Shown here piece by piece: positions 55,143-64,000 of a stretch of 64,000 nucleotides of DNA. Under the pieces are notes generated by a model, which saw nothing but the letters and a program-made list of their open reading frames with translations, was not told the DNA's origin and made no database searches. The DNA is from Incurvaria masculella (taxonomy: Eukaryota; Arthropoda; Insecta; Lepidoptera; Incurvariidae). A program made the translations under genes and the position numbers. Within the stretch, counting starts at the first letter, position 1; each line of letters begins with the position of its first letter. Location of the stretch: assembly GCA_946894095.1 (NCBI GenBank), contig OX335641.1, positions 1,134,501 through 1,198,500 on the forward strand. The letters are read 5' to 3'.

Positions 55143-55990
55143 AACTAGCTGCGGTACCCGGCCCCGCTCGGGTCAATGTCGTGTTGGATTGATTTCGGTC
55201 TGAATTATTTTCCTGGATAAAAAGTAACCCAAAAAGCTGGTCCAGGACTATGTATCACTCTTCCAAATTTAATCCAAATCGTTTGAAACGATATAGCATT
55301 ATTTAATGATAAACATCGACATATTCCCATTTAGAGCTTCGTAAACATTTGGGAGCGAATTTTAAAAGCATGTGCCGCCAGACCTTTACTGCACTGGCAC
55401 TGCTACATATAAATTGATACAAAACCAACAAAGTCGGGATTAACCCTACCACCTTCCATACTTTTACAAAGTTTTATGAGGAATACCAACCACAGCCACC
55501 TTCAACATCGAAAACGGTGACCCATCCGGAATTTGACTGCGCCCAGAGTTGCTATACGTTGATAAAATACGCAAATAAATCGGGCCAGTGGTTCGAAGTT
55601 ATCGCTCTACATGGTATCGTGGATCTTTCTGTAGGCCTTTTTAACACCTACAATTTGAAAGTACATAGTTTTCATTTGATCGCTCCTTATATTAATGAAA
55701 AGCGTATCAAAAAGTCCGTTTCGTGGCTTGTAAGAAGTAAACGAAGAAATAAAGGCAGAAAGTGATAAAAAAATAAGCGCCCCCTCCCCCCCCATTGGAG
55801 CCGCGGCCCTCCCGCCGAGCCGCGCGGAGAATTCCGGTTTGTATGACAGCTACATCTTAACATAAGCGGAACTGAATTATATATAGCCTATCCTGTGTCC
55901 CGTGTATTTACATATACGTGTAGTAAGTTTCATCGAATTCGGATGATCGGTTTAAGAGTTATGTAGGAACATACATACATACATACATAT
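55143..55990 (+). repeat. Widespread lepidopteran retroelement-end repeat P (second copy)
   Basis: Opens with ACTAGCTGCGGTACCCGGCC and GCTCGGGTCAATG, has AAAAAGTAACCCAAAAAGC, and closes with AAGTTTCATCGAATTCGG, GATCGGTTTAAGAG and a (ATAC)n tail. The order matches the other copy at 49432 and common lepidopteran interspersed repeats whose ends read 'ctagctgc-ccgcggcttcgc...'. The middle (about 55380-55470) looks like an antisense SINE remnant. A C-rich run (C5 T C9) lies near 55778-55793. The exact class is not resolved by eye. Confidence 0.55.
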
Positions 55991-56264
55991 AGAACTGATT
56001 TCTAAAAATCATCAATTTAGTATCATACATAAAGTCTACAAACAAAGTATCTTAGAAAACAAAGCAACTTACTCCACGAACACCCCTTACAGATTTACCC
56101 TTACAGAGGTCGATCTCCGTGCAGCCAACTGTCCTTGTTTTGTCATTCACTGCAATTCAAGGTCTGCATTGAAAAATTAAGATTTTTGGACCAATATGAA
56201 AATCATCTTAGTTCCTGTTTTCTGTCAGAACTTTTAAATTTTGAAATGGGAAACCTGCTTGTGA
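55991..56264. other. No gene seen
   Basis: AT-rich sequence without recognisable repeats or coding signal. Confidence 0.4.
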
Positions 56265-56490
56265 GTCGTACTGTAAGGAACGCCTCTGGTTTCGTGTGAC
56301 GAAGGTGTTGGATTTACGCGGCCAGGTTGATAACAACGCATTGGATGAAATATTTTCGACGCGGTAATAAAAAATTGTCCTTGTTTTCCATCCAATACAA
56401 TGTAGCAGTGCCTGGCACCTAATTCCTTCGGGAATGCGGCGTGTTGGGCTAATATCATATCATAGATGTAGTAATAACCATCCATGTGTA
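56265..56490 (+). mobile_element. SINE, partial (body and tail)
   Basis: A 5'-truncated copy of the window's SINE family. It has GTTGATAACAACGCATTGGA, the TTGTCCTTGTTTTCCATCC block, CTTCGGGAATGCGG and GTGTTGGGCTAATATCAT, ending near CCATCCATGTGTAGG. It has an internal deletion before CTGGCACCTAATTCC. Confidence 0.75.
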
Positions 56491-56878
56491 GGTTCAAGAA
56501 AATATATTTCTCAACTGTGCACATTACCCTTTATACTTTACGTAACACCGATGCAAAATAATTCAGACGACGTGAGTATTTCGTAGTGATGAGCCTTCTA
56601 TCTAAGCTCAATATCATCGAATGACAGAGCACATTTTGTCAGTGGGAGTAACAAAACAGATGATATCTCCGTTTATTTACATCATCGCATTTCTCCGGGC
56701 CACCTACGCTCAATTAGTACCTTTCGGTCGACGTGTTTTCGTTTGGTTTCGCAAACAATCGATAATGTGTCGGCGCTTTGCCCACGTGATAGATGCTGTC
56801 ATACTAGTGTGGTCAAAGGTTTTCCATACTAGGCTCGTAGTCCGCCGGAGACCTCCGCTTCGACTTCAACTTCCTTTC
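56491..56878. other. No gene recognised
   Basis: A 116-codon plus-strand frame (56621-56971) begins with a genuine ATG and a hydrophobic stretch but runs on into MITE C. Its C-terminal third is therefore mobile-element sequence, and I do not believe it is a gene. Confidence 0.5.
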
Positions 56879-57724
56879 TTAAGGTGGCCCTTTCCGCTAA
56901 ACTCCCCATACAAACGTGGAAAGAATCTTGCTCAAAATTTTGGTCAAATTAGCTTTATTACATCGAACTAGATGTCTGATGACCGTTGCCAGTGTACAAT
57001 ATTGTTTGGTTTCTAAGTTCAACAGAACACAAGACAAATGTACGCAAACACTTCATTAGCAACAGAGTTGTAGAGGACTGGAACAAACTCCCTGAGGACA
57101 TAATCAACGCAAATAATGTTAATCAATTTAAAAACCGTTTTTACCCTCATTTAAACAACTTTTGTAAGAATATTTAAAGACCGTGTTAATAACCAAAACT
57201 GAATTTCATAGGAAGTGACTAAGTGAACTACCATTAGAACAAAAAAAATATTTTAACATGAAAAGTGAAAAACCATACTTGAACATGATTTAGACGTATC
57301 AGCCTAGGCTGCCTGTCTAATATAAAATAAATTAAAAAAATAAGTTTTAAGGTCCGAAAATTCTAATTTTTCGCGCGTTTTATACAATAACTTTGGAGGT
57401 GGATTACTCAACGATAAAATAAAAACATATTAAAAAGATTAGTCATCAGACATAGGTTATTTTAAGAAGATTTATAATCAATATGGTTGTTGTTAGGTTT
57501 TTGACTACAGCAGTCGTAGTTTACTTTTAACTGTAAGTCATTTTGTAATAAAAAATTTCGTAAATGTAAACACTATGAGCATCATCTGCTTTGTGGACAT
57601 GTTGCATCTTCCTCATCATGGGGTCTGTCGTTTTATTTGAAACAGAGAAGGTCCCAGAGCGCAATAGCACGGTTTTATACCGTGCCCGCGAATAAGTTGG
57701 TCCCGCTGGGAAGGGCCACCTTAA
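56879..57724 (+). mobile_element. TTAA MITE family C, copy 4, split by a LINE insertion
   Basis: Starts TTAAGGTGGCCCTTTCCG and ends GGGCCACCTTAA. The body matches the other family C copies (CTCCCCATACAAACG, GATGTCTGATGACC, AACTTTGGAGGTGGATTAC, CATGTTGCATCTTCCTCATC, CACGGTTTTATACCGTG). It is interrupted at 57020-57340 by a 5'-truncated LINE. Non-coding. Confidence 0.85.
57020..57340 (+). mobile_element. 5'-truncated LINE 3' end nested in MITE C
   Basis: The segment is flanked by a TAAGTT target duplication (57014-57019 and 57341-57346) that splits the MITE sequence TTTCTAAGTT/ATAAGGTCCG. It encodes the end of a non-LTR reverse transcriptase: RKHFISNRVVEDWNKLPEDI, then NANNVNQFKNRFYPHL and a stop near 57176. 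It is followed by a short 3' UTR and an A-rich tail (AAATAAATTAAAAAAA). The frame is open to the stop, so the insertion is younger than the other LINE remains in this window. Confidence 0.85.
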
Positions 57725-57814
57725 GGTCGGCCCGTAAGCATCAGCGAGTAGGGGTTTCCAAATGATTAGTAAACTACGTTTGTATGGGGAGTATAGCTTA
57801 CGGGCCGTTCTTAA
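57721..57814. mobile_element. Family D short internally deleted copy
   Basis: A 94 bp deletion derivative of family D: TTAAGGTCGGCCCGTAAGC, then directly the right-arm sequence (AATGATTAGTAAACTACG, GCTTACGGGCCGTTC), ending in TTAA. Its left TTAA is the right end of the family C element and its right TTAA is the left end of the large family D copy. Three elements therefore lie end to end with shared junctions. Confidence 0.75.
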
Positions 57815-58184
57815 GGTCGGCCCGTAAGCACCTGAAAATTGCGCCTCCTATACAAACGTAGTTTACTAATGATTTGAAAACCACTGTTCCTACTTACTTG
57901 ATATTTGGTATCTAATATTAGGCTACAAATATCTGTGTCTGCATGCCTTTGTTTTTTCGGTAAATTTATTCTGGGTCAAACCACAGAGAAAACGAAATTC
58001 GTATGAAGATTTTCTTTTTGCTTTCATTTCATTCGGTTTGGATTTTTTGAAAAAAAAAGCATGCAGACACAGATATTTTTTACCTGATATTAGATATTAA
58101 ATATCAATTTAATTGGAATAGCGGTTTCCAAATGATTAGTAAACTACGTTTGTATGGGGAGCATAGCTTACGGGCCGTTCTTAA
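57811..58184. mobile_element. TTAA-bounded fold-back element, family D (large copy)
   Basis: A 374 bp element bounded by TTAA at both ends, with terminal inverted repeats starting TTAAGGTCGGCCCGTAAGC (left) and ending in its complement with few changes. The arms run at least 70 bp: the left arm ATACAAACGTAGTTTACTAA matches the right-arm complement. Further in, ATATCTGTGTCTGCATGC near 57929 pairs with its complement near 58058, so nearly the whole element can fold into one long hairpin. There is no coding capacity. TTAA duplication is typical of piggyBac-mobilised non-autonomous elements, but the transposase source is not shown here. Confidence 0.8.
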
Positions 58185-58687
58185 GAGTTTTTTCACCGTT
58201 CTTCAACATTTCAATATTTTCCGAAAATCCCTACTTGCATCCGTCAATCACCTAAGTGTATTGCACAAGAGCTTTCGTGCAAGAAAGCTGAGGTCCTATT
58301 GTCCGGCGCGGCGGCGGCGGAGGCGGCGCGACTGACCTGTGAACTCATTTCCTGATCGCTCGGAGATAATCAATTGCTTTACATGAATAATTACTTAATG
58401 ACTGATTGTCTGCGATGATCGCCAGTAGGGTTACCAACACCACGATGCCTCCTGGCATGTCTGAATTATAGGGTCTTTCATGTATTTCTCTGGAACTCTG
58501 GCCGGTTTTCAATTATTAAAAAAATATGTTTTTGCAATACTATTTTCATTTAAAAATTAGACAAGTTGCTTTATAGCACCACTTTGTATCCATGCAGGCT
58601 GAATTAGGCGAAATATTTTTTTTTATAATCCAGCATAAATATAACTCCTCACAGATATGTCATTTATTTATACAGAGAATAAATAAA
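58185..58687. other. No gene seen; short GC patch
   Basis: Mostly AT-rich. A GGCGGCGGCGGAGGCGGCG patch at about 58308-58328 gives a Arg-rich open frame of no evident meaning. Confidence 0.5.
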
Positions 58688-59530
58688 CTTTTTTTTTTCT
58701 ATTGATTTGGTTAGGGCTTTAGCCATGTTTGGCTATGCCAGCCCCATAGTAACTATTTCAGTTTACTGATTGCTACGCAGGACAAGAGAATTATTAAAAA
58801 ATGTGGTCACAATTTGGAACTCTTCACTTTGTGGTTGGCTCAGAGCTTCATGGATTTTGAAGAATAAATTCAGTCTGTCTGTACATAGATCTTTCAACAG
58901 TTTGTTTCTGTTGAAAGATCTAGACCTGGTTCCGGACACAATCCAAGAGTACGTGGAGCTGATCCTCTGCTTGTTGACAAGCGGAGCAGTTAGGCGAGTC
59001 AACTATTCGCATAAAGTGTAGTGTCTTATTTAGTGTTGTATGTCCGGATCTTAGTCTGAGGCCTGTCACTATGTTAGATCTTGGAAATTTAGAATTGAGA
59101 AGCCATGGTGTTTTAAGTGGTTCACATTGAATTGTTTTATACCATATTCCTTTCTCTACCGACCTTCTATCGTAATGCTCTTTCCATAGAGTTTGACATG
59201 AGCTTTTTAAATTAGACAATATGTCGGTAGAGCATGGATCACAATTGATTTCAATGCATTCTGATGACATAACTGCTTGCTTAGCCAACCTGTCTGCAAT
59301 TTCATTTCCTAGTACTCCAACATGAGATGGAATCCATTGTAGGTGAATGTTTTTTCCATTTGACTGAAGCGTTAGAATATCATTTAGAATTGTATATGTT
59401 ATGCGTCTACCCCGACTCTCTCTCGTAGCCATAATGAGGTGTTGAAGAGCACATCCGAGTATAGATGTCTGTATTCCCTGTATTCATTACCTATTAGAGC
59501 CTCAGTGATGGATCTGAGTTCCAGAGATGA
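58688..59530 (-). pseudogene. LINE RNase H and C-terminal zinc-knuckle fragment
   Basis: A 170-codon minus-strand open frame (59432 to 58920) contains IHLQWIPSHVGVLGNEIADR, the conserved histidine-bearing RNase H block, followed by FPRSNIVTGLRLRSGHTTLN and CSACQQAEDQLHVLLDC, the CCHC-like tail of I/R1/Jockey-type LINEs. A frameshift near 58950 moves the frame to 59002-58763 (STYSWIVSGTRSRSFNRN). Upstream, 59440-59530 reads ITEALIGNEYR and a damaged active-site region (TSILGCALQHLI, with the expected catalytic Asp lost). The 3' end is an A-run, seen as T10 on the plus strand near 58688-58699. The element is a broken retrotransposon with no host role inferred. Confidence 0.8.
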
Positions 59531-60016
59531 CAATTATTTTTTGATTTGTCAATGCTATAAATAAACTATGTAATTGCATATTTTACATCATACAACAAAC
59601 AGGAAAAAAATATATAAACCTAGCATGGTGATCACAACTTCTCTGTTTGTGTGCGTCGTTTGCCAATTGTGCACAGGCAATCCCCGCCATGGTAATGTGT
59701 GCAACTGATGATATTCACCTTCTCATATCAACCGCATATATCTTTCACACACTAAAATGACGGAAAAACATTGTTAGAAAATAATTAACCAACTGTTACA
59801 ATTATCTCAGTATTGTAATTCCTTCCTCTCCCGACGCAACGCTCATATCCTTCCACACTCCTCGATTTTCGGCGCACTTGATTTCCACACAGCGAGTGTG
59901 CAAGTCTTGCACTCTGAGATTTTCGCTCGTTAGAAAAAAGAGAAGTGATCTGTCTTCGTAGAAACTGGGTAGGTACCTACGAAATTTCAAATAAAATACA
60001 TTTCAACATACAGTGT
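59531..60016. other. Downstream flank of unc79, no gene seen
   Basis: AT-rich sequence between the unc79 poly(A) signal and the LINE fragment. There is a 62-codon minus-strand frame at 59802-59990, but nothing recognisable in it. AGGTACCTAC-type short inverted motifs near 59970 are common in Lepidoptera. Confidence 0.5.
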
Positions 60017-60022
60017 TTTATT
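60017..60022 (-). promoter_or_regulatory. Poly(A) signal AATAAA for unc79
   Basis: AATAAA on the minus strand, about 98 nt after the UNC79 stop codon. It is the first canonical hexamer downstream and would give a short 3' UTR ending near position 60000. Inferred from position only. Confidence 0.5.
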
Positions 60023-60119
60023 TATCTTTGGTTGAATCTTGCACGTACATTGCTACAGCGCTAATGTTTTTAGTTAATACATTCAGGTTCAAGATTTGTA
60101 TGATGGGTCGGGTGATCGC

Positions 60120-60296
60120 CTACATGAAGTAGAAATGGTTGGTGTGCACGTGCGCCTGCAGCTCGAGCTGCGCCATCTTGAGGCGCAGCCGGTGCAGGCG
60201 GCGCGAGTACGCGCGCGCTGCGGCGGCGGGCGGCGCGCGCGCGCTCGGCGCGGCGTCGCGGCACGCGCCCACGCGCACCGCCACGTGGCTCGGCAT
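60120..60296 (-). CDS. unc79: UNC79 terminal coding exon D with stop codon
   Basis: 58 codons plus TAG. The acceptor is GCGCGCCAG before ATGCCGAGC; the ATG is internal. The translation begins MPSHVAVRVGACRDAAPS, has an Ala/Arg/Pro-rich linker (ARAPPAAAARA), then SRRLHRLRLKMAQLELQ and ends HVHTNHFYFM. The 'L.R.(K/R)MAQ.E.Q......FY' ending matches the UNC79 C-terminus. Codon third positions are almost all G or C, quite unlike the AT-rich surroundings. This GC richness also produces long spurious open frames on both strands here. Confidence in the splice site is slightly lower because the acceptor's pyrimidine tract is poor. Confidence 0.8.
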   Translation of the reverse strand: MPSHVAVRVGACRDAAPSARAPPAAAARAYSRRLHRLRLKMAQLELQAHVHTNHFYFM

Positions 60297-60329
60297 CTGG
60301 CGCGCACGGACCAGTCAGAGTTATTCGTG

Positions 60330-60935
60330 GGACCGCTATCACAAATCCTACCAAAGTGGCTGAGTTTGTTAGGAAGAACCTTGTCCACTTTGAGCACAAT
60401 GGAGACGGACACGGCTTCAACGCGAGGCACAGGAACCGCCTCCGGCCTGTGGAGCATGAAGCTTGGTTCTGATAATAAGATAGACAATCCAATCCGTGAT
60501 ACAGAGTCTTTGCAAACATTCACTAGGCTTCTGAAGGCGTATGTATCGATATTTACTCACTAAATATGTACAAATCACAACCTAAAACTGCCTGACATTA
60601 ATATTGAAATAACCGCCATTTGCACAACATTCGATACATGTCAGCCTGAGCCACTCTACTTCAAGCATTCAACTTGTGTTCATTTCAGCCTCCTACAGTA
60701 TAAATGAATTCCTCGAAGACAATTGCACTGCCGCTCTATCAATCCCGACTGTACATTTTATATACCTAATTTATTTAATTGTTCTTAACTACTTTTCATT
60801 GTTATTTATTTGTATCATGTAACTGTACCTATTTTGTAACTATACCTAATGAAACTTCTTTTTTTAATTCTAAATTAAAAACGAATTTTGACATGTAGAA
60901 AATTCTATGAAATAAATGAACTATGAATGTCTCCA
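60330..60935 (+). pseudogene. LINE C-terminal fragment in unc79 intron
   Basis: The plus strand within the exon C-D intron reads, with several stops, HGFNARHRNRLRPVEHEAW near 60400 and YSINEFLEDN-like text near 60700. These resemble the 'NTR....L..P.HR' and 'YS.NEF' blocks at the C-terminus of non-LTR reverse transcriptases. The block ends in an AT-rich segment with AATAAATGAACTATGAATG (60912-60930), typical of a LINE 3' end. It is antisense to unc79, old and non-functional. The subfamily is not determined. Confidence 0.45.
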
Positions 60936-61480
60936 TGGAGCCCTGTGCCCACTCAGTTTGTGGTCAGATCAAAGAAATCTGCATTACCCTACCGGTATAA
61001 CGGCGAGCGGAACAAAAACGGTGACGTGGACACCGGGTCGACGCGAACAATAAAATACCGACGAGACATCAGAAAAGGAATTAAAGAACAATAAGAAAGC
61101 GAGTTATACCATGCGATTTTCAAGAAGACATTTAGATTTTAAGATGAAAATTGTGCTGAAAGCAAAATACGAGCTGGGAAAACTTTCTGCTCTATGAAAT
61201 ATGTTCAACAGATCCTAATCATCCATCTGCTGAAGCAATTAAAGGATTGGGTCGATGATAATGTTTTTCGTAGGATATTTGAAATGGTAGCAGATATTGC
61301 TTCAGTCGATAATGACTTCTAGATATTGATATTTATTAAATTTCGAAGTGTTTGATATGCTCAATATTTAAATGGAATGGGAGTATAGATAACATTCGAA
61401 CTAAGCTTTTCTACGAAGTACATAAAAAGTGCAATAAAAAATTATATCAGATAAATTAGGAACAATCAAGTCATTCTCAC

Positions 61481-61603
61481 ATTGAACATCGGGGAGTGGA
61501 GAACGGGACCCCACAGCGGCAGCAGCTTGTTAAGAACGCTCGAGTTATAATCCAGCAAGGCCTCCAGCACACCCAGGAAGTGAAGGTTTACTGTCTCGGC
61601 CAT
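61481..61603 (-). CDS. unc79: UNC79 C-terminal region, exon C
   Basis: 41 codons in phase 0, with acceptor TTTGTTGACAG and donor GTGAGA. The translation (MAETVNLHFLGVLEALLDYN, then SSVLNKLLPLWGPVLHSPMFN split by residue class) is an amphipathic helical pair of the kind that ends the UNC79 helical-repeat scaffold. The leading ATG is internal to the protein and is not a start. The family has 'LMEAL..CN...F.KLIPMW.P' at the equivalent place, which aligns without gaps to the end of exon C and the start of exon D. Confidence 0.82.
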
Positions 61604-62429
61604 CTGTCAACAAAGAAAGACGAGCGTGAGTGAGACTTTGGCTAGCTATTTTCACAGGAATATAAAAGCTTTCAAGACCATTAAAATAAGTGTAACGGCA
61701 GCCATTCTGGCACACGGCATGCATGACTTCTAGTTAAAATGCATCGGCTTTTCTCTCATTTCACTATCCATGCCTTCTAAAAACATTTTTTGTTTCGTGG
61801 AACATCTGTGATCAGTCCTCAGACTCAATTTTTTTTAGATATAAGGTTGTGAAGAGTGCGCTCCCACTGGCAGCAGCCACTCTTTATTATAGAACAGTAG
61901 GCTTGTTACGTGTGGTGGGTGGGCGCGCAGAGGAAGAGCTTAAATAAACAAAGGTGGGCGGTACTCATCCAGGTGATGAAAATGGCCGGTTGACGCCGAC
62001 GTGTCGGAAGAAAACGCTACCTAACCTGGTACCAGAAAATCGTCGGTTTTCCACCACTCACGACGCTTCTTGGTGCCGGCAGGGTCTGCTGCTGGCCGCA
62101 CTTCCTCTGCGCGCCCACGCTCCACGCGTAACAAGCCTATACAGCTGGCACTGCCGAGGCGAAAAGCTACGCGTGGTACAACTTATGTCGGCGGATCCAA
62201 AAAAGCACTCTCAACGCAGACACCTAACCTTCCTGATCGAAAAGGCAACTGAATCTATCGAACTATTACCACTGACACAAAAAGGCTAATGACAACTCTA
62301 ATGTATCCGTCATGGTGGGCAGGCAAAGGAACTTTCTATTAAGCCTCAGGTGAATGTAAAACCTTGCATTGCAGATATATTGACCGTAATTCTTGGGAAT
62401 TACTGTCTTCGCTGTTGTTGAACACTCAC
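61604..62429 (-). other. unc79 intron between exons B and C
   Basis: An 826 bp intron. It contains a GC-rich block (about 61950-62280) open in two plus-strand frames (111 and 60 codons) that I cannot assign, and an inverted repeat with arms near 61895-61934 and 62106-62146 (see repeat entry). The GC content is well above that of the other introns, so a mobile-element insertion is the likeliest explanation. Confidence 0.45.
61895..62146. repeat. GC-rich inverted repeat inside unc79 intron
   Basis: The reverse complement of 61895-61934 reads approximately CTTCCTCTGCGCGCCCACCC followed by ACCACACGTAACAAGCCT. The right arm at 62106-62146 reads CTTCCTCTGCGCGCCCACGC followed by TCCACGCGTAACAAGCCT. 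The arms are about 40 bp and differ at only a few positions. This suggests the ends of an inserted element or a fold-back. Confidence 0.55.
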
Positions 62430-62654
62430 GGTGCTGCTCTGCGTCGAGAGGTGCAAAATGGAGGGGATGATCTTGCACCAGAAGTCAGCGAGGATGCTGA
62501 CAGTTGTGTTGTAGGGCTCCGAGTTAGGCGGGCTGCAGGCCGCGATCTGCTCCAGGTAGAGGGTCCACAGCTGGCACAAGATGAACGCGTGGAACAGCGA
62601 GCTCATGCGCCGGTCGACCGGTTTCGATTGCTCCGACAGAGATGTCAGTATCAC
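62430..62654 (-). CDS. unc79: UNC79 C-terminal region, exon B
   Basis: Exactly 75 codons in phase 0, bounded by acceptor CTGTTACAG and donor GTGAGT. The translation starts VILTSLSEQSKPVDRRM, continues through SSLFHAFILCQLWTLYLEQ, and ends with ADFWCKIIPSILHL. The 'SLFHAF.LCQLWT.YLEQ' and 'ADFW....PSIL' blocks are the best UNC79 signatures in the window. It joins exon A without a frame break (HIQ/VIL) and exon C without a frame break (SST/MAE). The intron to exon A is 1113 bp and the intron to exon C is 826 bp. I see no stop codons or frameshifts, so this looks like a functional gene. Confidence 0.85.
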
Positions 62655-63767
62655 CTGTAACAGTGGATATTTTATGTCTTGGAGAAAAACATTTAACACG
62701 TTTGCAAATTATGGAAGGTACAGGAAATTTAGTTCCAGTACTACTTGCGAGGCGGTAGTTTATGATAAAGACAACAACCGTTAAGGTATAGCAAAGGGGC
62801 GGCTATCCCAACAAACTCATGCCACTGGAGCAGTGCATCGCTTTATGGTCCTTGCATACGGTGACGCTTGGCTCGGGTTATCTCTTTCCCTAAAATTAGG
62901 TTGAAAGAGGTAATGGCTGTGCTCGGCGTGATGCTCGTGAACGGGTGCTGTTTGTGGGGACTGGCCTGCTCCAATTGGCAACATATTAGTTGGAGGGGAT
63001 TGTCTTTGCAAATAAAATGATATTTGTCATGAACTGTTGCATATGGCATGGATTGTAAATTTTGTGTATTCATGTTAATTTAGTGTTTTACTTATGTTTT
63101 TGTTAAAATAATTGACAAACAATTTTTAAGCTTAGACTAAGTGGACGTTGAAAAAAAAAAACAGCAGAGTTTCTTTCCAGTTATTCTTAGCTGTGTTTTG
63201 TTTTGCTGAACTGGCCAATGCTAAAATATGACAAATCCGAGTGCAGTGTACTGTCTATGGATGATGAATAAAGAATACAATACACTAGCAGGTACCATCT
63301 GCGGTAGGTTTTGTCTCCTCTATCGTTACCACTTCATTCCATGTGCACGCGGCTGGATTGGCCAGATTTCTGCACTTTTTGCTGACTAAGCAAGCACCAA
63401 ATATGCCTGTTAGTGCGATGAATGAACTGAACTGGTCAGTTTATTTAGGACAATTCACTTGCTCCGTCACTTTTCGTAATCATACCAAGGCACCTAGACA
63501 TATTTGCTTGCCATGCAATGAACTGCAAAGGAACAGAACTATTGTGCAGAAGATTGCCTTTGCGCTCCCATTGGCCAGAAGTGAGGTTATAGCGAATTAT
63601 ATATAGAGATAGGCTGGCTCCCATATCTCCAGTATGGTGCCGGAGTTCTTTGTTTGCACTTCTTGATCTACAGGCAAACACCAGAGGTGTCTTTCGGTCC
63701 GTAAGTTCTGGGGGAACAAAAGTTGCGAAGTAAGACATTTTCAGATGGGGTAGGTGCACAGCTCAAC
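62655..63767 (-). other. unc79 intron between exons A and B
   Basis: A 1113 bp intron. It contains short open frames on both strands (for example 63343-63606 plus and 62817-63073 minus) that I do not recognise, a poly-A run near 63150, and AATAAAGAATACAATAC near 63268, which resembles the 3' end of a degraded retroelement. I see no host exon in it. Confidence 0.5.
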
Positions 63768-63912
63768 CTGGATATGGTCGGCGACGTGGCAGGTAGCATC
63801 CTGCGGCACGGGCTGCGGCACGGTGCCGCGCTCGCTGACATTGCCGAGAGCGCCGATCACGAGCCACGACACGAGACGCACGTGCGCGAGGCACTCGCTA
63901 GCCTCGCGGATC
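63768..63912 (-). CDS. unc79: UNC79 C-terminal region, exon A (partial gene)
   Basis: This is the most upstream visible exon of the minus-strand unc79 gene. It is preceded by an acceptor (GTTGGTAG) and followed by a donor (CAG/GTTGAG). It is 145 nt: one leftover base plus 48 codons, ending in phase 0. The translation includes ECLAHVRLVSWLVIGALGN and DATCHVADHIQ, which match the conserved stretch just before the last 150 or so residues of UNC79. UNC79 is a very large helical-repeat scaffold that, with UNC80, holds and traffics the NALCN (narrow abdomen) sodium-leak channel at the neuronal membrane. Family identity rests on my recognising the C-terminal sequence pattern across four consecutive exons. 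The 5' part of the gene is outside the window. Confidence 0.8.
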
Positions 63913-64000
63913 CTACCAACACACCCGCGCCATCATACATAACACGTCAAGGTCTTTCAGGGTCTAGTGCTAATGACATGCTCCTTATTCATTCTCATAA

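Noticed and set aside
56621..56971. 116-codon plus-strand ORF with hydrophobic N-terminus
   Set aside because: Its C-terminal part is MITE C sequence, so the frame is accidental.
60070..60563. Overlapping 144-155 codon frames on both strands
   Set aside because: Arise from the high GC of unc79 exon D; only the minus frame joined to exons A-C makes biological sense.
1..64000. CRISPR arrays, operons, bacterial genes or integrated viral genes
   Set aside because: Nothing of this kind seen: no regularly spaced repeats, no viral polymerase, capsid or envelope signature; the sequence is eukaryotic and TE-rich.

Overview
The window is AT-rich, repeat-dense, intron-bearing animal DNA. It almost certainly comes from a moth or butterfly: many interspersed repeats carry motifs that recur across lepidopteran genomes (GGCCAAGTGCGAGTCGGACT ... 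GGGTACGGAACCCTAAAAA, CCTCCTTTTTTGAAGTCGGT, CTAGCAGCCCGTCCCGGC), and a short TTAGG (insect telomere-type) run is present. I see no operon, CRISPR array or rRNA gene, and no free-standing tRNA gene.

One host gene is recognisable. Four exons on the minus strand at the right edge (63912 down to 60120) encode the C-terminal end of UNC79, an auxiliary subunit of the NALCN sodium-leak channel. All four exons are in phase, end in a stop codon, and are followed by a poly(A) signal. The rest of the gene lies beyond 64000. Its introns contain a degenerate LINE fragment and a GC-rich inverted repeat.

The remaining ~59 kb is intergenic and built mostly from decayed mobile elements. Family A is a ~300 bp repeat ending in GGAC tetranucleotide arrays (ten copies or fragments). 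A ~400 bp SINE family is present in more than twenty full or partial copies, some with a tRNA-like head and some with a 5S-rRNA-like head. There are three TTAA-bounded inverted-repeat families (C, D and J), of which C and D sit end to end sharing TTAA junctions at 56879-58184. There are larger fold-back elements at 41364-42482 and 45870-46440, LINE C-terminal fragments at 822, 12325, 20900, 29395, 57020, 58688 and 60330, and a Penelope-like fragment at 48358-48885 with a GIY-YIG tail, a hammerhead-ribozyme motif and a 15 bp target duplication. A three-copy ~300 bp repeat (E) contains a tRNA-shaped core.

A few GC-rich islands (10390, 21720, 26290, 27780, 36025, 38160, 46600) could be promoters or first exons of genes outside the window. 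One small ORF at 15964-16188 (minus) has a convincing signal-peptide shape. These are candidates only. All family assignments come from reading the sequence, not from database searches.
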